Below, piece by piece: positions 63,794 to 64,000 of a stretch of DNA of 64,000 nt; positions within the stretch are counted from its first letter, which is position 1, and every line of letters starts with the position of its first letter. A program made the position numbers and the translations under genes. Where the stretch lies: positions 124,001 through 188,000 of the forward strand of contig NZ_CDBR01000053.1 of NCBI RefSeq assembly GCF_000819685.1, read 5' to 3'. The notes beneath the pieces are model-generated. The model was not told the origin of the DNA and ran no database searches. It worked only from the letters and a program-made list of their open reading frames with translations. Source of the stretch: Aeromonas allosaccharophila (lineage in GTDB: Bacteria > Pseudomonadota > Gammaproteobacteria > Enterobacterales > Aeromonadaceae).

Positions 63794-64000
63794 ATGAAGA
63801 AAACACATACCATTCTTAACCGTCACCAACTGCTCGATCTGGCTGCCCTGCAGGGCTGGCTGGAGTCCAATCTGGATCCGGTTCAGCGCGCCGATCAACT
63901 GCTGACCCTGCGGCCAGAAGAGCTCAACTGTGTCTTTGATACGCTACCTGCACCGCAAGGTACAGAGCTGCTTGGCTCACTCTCTGCCGAGAGTGCCGGT
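63794..64000 (+). CDS. mgtE: probable MgtE magnesium transporter, N-terminus only
   Basis: The frame from the ATG at 63794 (GAGGA upstream) runs off the right edge after 69 codons. The visible part is MKKTHTILNRHQLLDLAALQGWLESNLDPVQRADQLLTLRPEELNCVFDTLPAPQGTELL in pattern: helical repeats resembling the MgtE cytosolic N domain. The riboswitch just upstream strongly supports a magnesium transporter. The N domain would gate transport by internal Mg2+. An mgtE homologue is known next to polar flagellar genes in Aeromonas hydrophila. Confidence 0.75.
   Translation, partial: MKKTHTILNRHQLLDLAALQGWLESNLDPVQRADQLLTLRPEELNCVFDTLPAPQGTELLGSLSAESAG

Noticed and set aside
1-64000. CRISPR arrays, insertion sequences, prophage or integron
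   Set aside because: No direct-repeat arrays, transposase or integrase reading frames were found on either strand.

Overview
The window reads as chromosomal DNA of a gamma-proteobacterium, most probably Aeromonas. The reasons are a GC-rich genome with tightly packed genes, a polar-type flagellar block in the order flgN-flgM-flgA / cheV-cheR / flgBCDE / flgFGHIJKL followed by an M-box/mgtE-type unit, a tamA-tamB pair, and tandem tRNA-Tyr genes. The species call is inference. No prophage, insertion sequence, integron or CRISPR array was seen.

Region by region. 1-2.9 kb: minus-strand genes for a TVP38/TMEM64 membrane protein (cut by the left edge), a carboxymuconolactone-decarboxylase-like protein, a DUF1499 protein, a small parvulin and a small membrane protein. 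3.4-9.1 kb: tamA and tamB, which export and assemble outer-membrane proteins, joined by an overlapping mini-ORF. 9.2-10.6 kb: two identical tRNA-Tyr genes, an unknown protein, and the ribosome hibernation factor gene raiA behind a strong CRP site. 10.9-16.6 kb: a GAF-PAS-GGDEF-EAL protein, the soluble lytic transglycosylase slt and a GalR/LacI-type regulator. 16.7-19.8 kb: a TonB-dependent receptor with a Fur box, divergent from an unknown protein. 20.1-23.3 kb: an E1alpha-E1beta-E2 2-oxoacid dehydrogenase operon without its own E3. 23.3-25.1 kb: a cold-shock gene with a long leader that encodes a 14-residue peptide, plus small hypotheticals.

25.3-34.7 kb is the most interesting part. A Fur-box TonB-dependent receptor is divergent from an operon encoding PepSY membrane protein, DUF2271, DUF4198, two small proteins, cluster A-I metal binding protein, ATPase, permease and a second degenerate binding protein, followed by a LysR regulator. 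The order matches, from memory, the fpvGHJK-fpvCDEF operon of Pseudomonas aeruginosa, which reductively frees iron from pyoverdine in the periplasm. Here it sits beside its own receptor, suggesting a complete 'import ferric siderophore, reduce, import ferrous iron' module for a different siderophore.

34.7-48.8 kb: a DUF2750 protein, an orphan YejA-like binding protein, an eamA exporter gene broken by one in-frame amber codon, a DeoR regulator with a glycyl-radical enzyme and its activase divergent from fructose-6-phosphate aldolase (a perfect FNR box and a DeoR-like palindrome lie between), an HD-GYP protein, rsuA, a second EamA transporter, an OppA/MppA-like protein and yfcE.

48.8-63.3 kb: flagellar chaperone, anti-sigma factor, P-ring chaperone, chemotaxis proteins, then rod, hook, rings and hook-associated proteins. 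Two textbook sigma-54 promoters (before flgB and before flgF) and a sigma-28 promoter (before flgM) can be read directly. The window ends with an M-box magnesium riboswitch and the first 69 codons of the gene it controls, which looks like mgtE.
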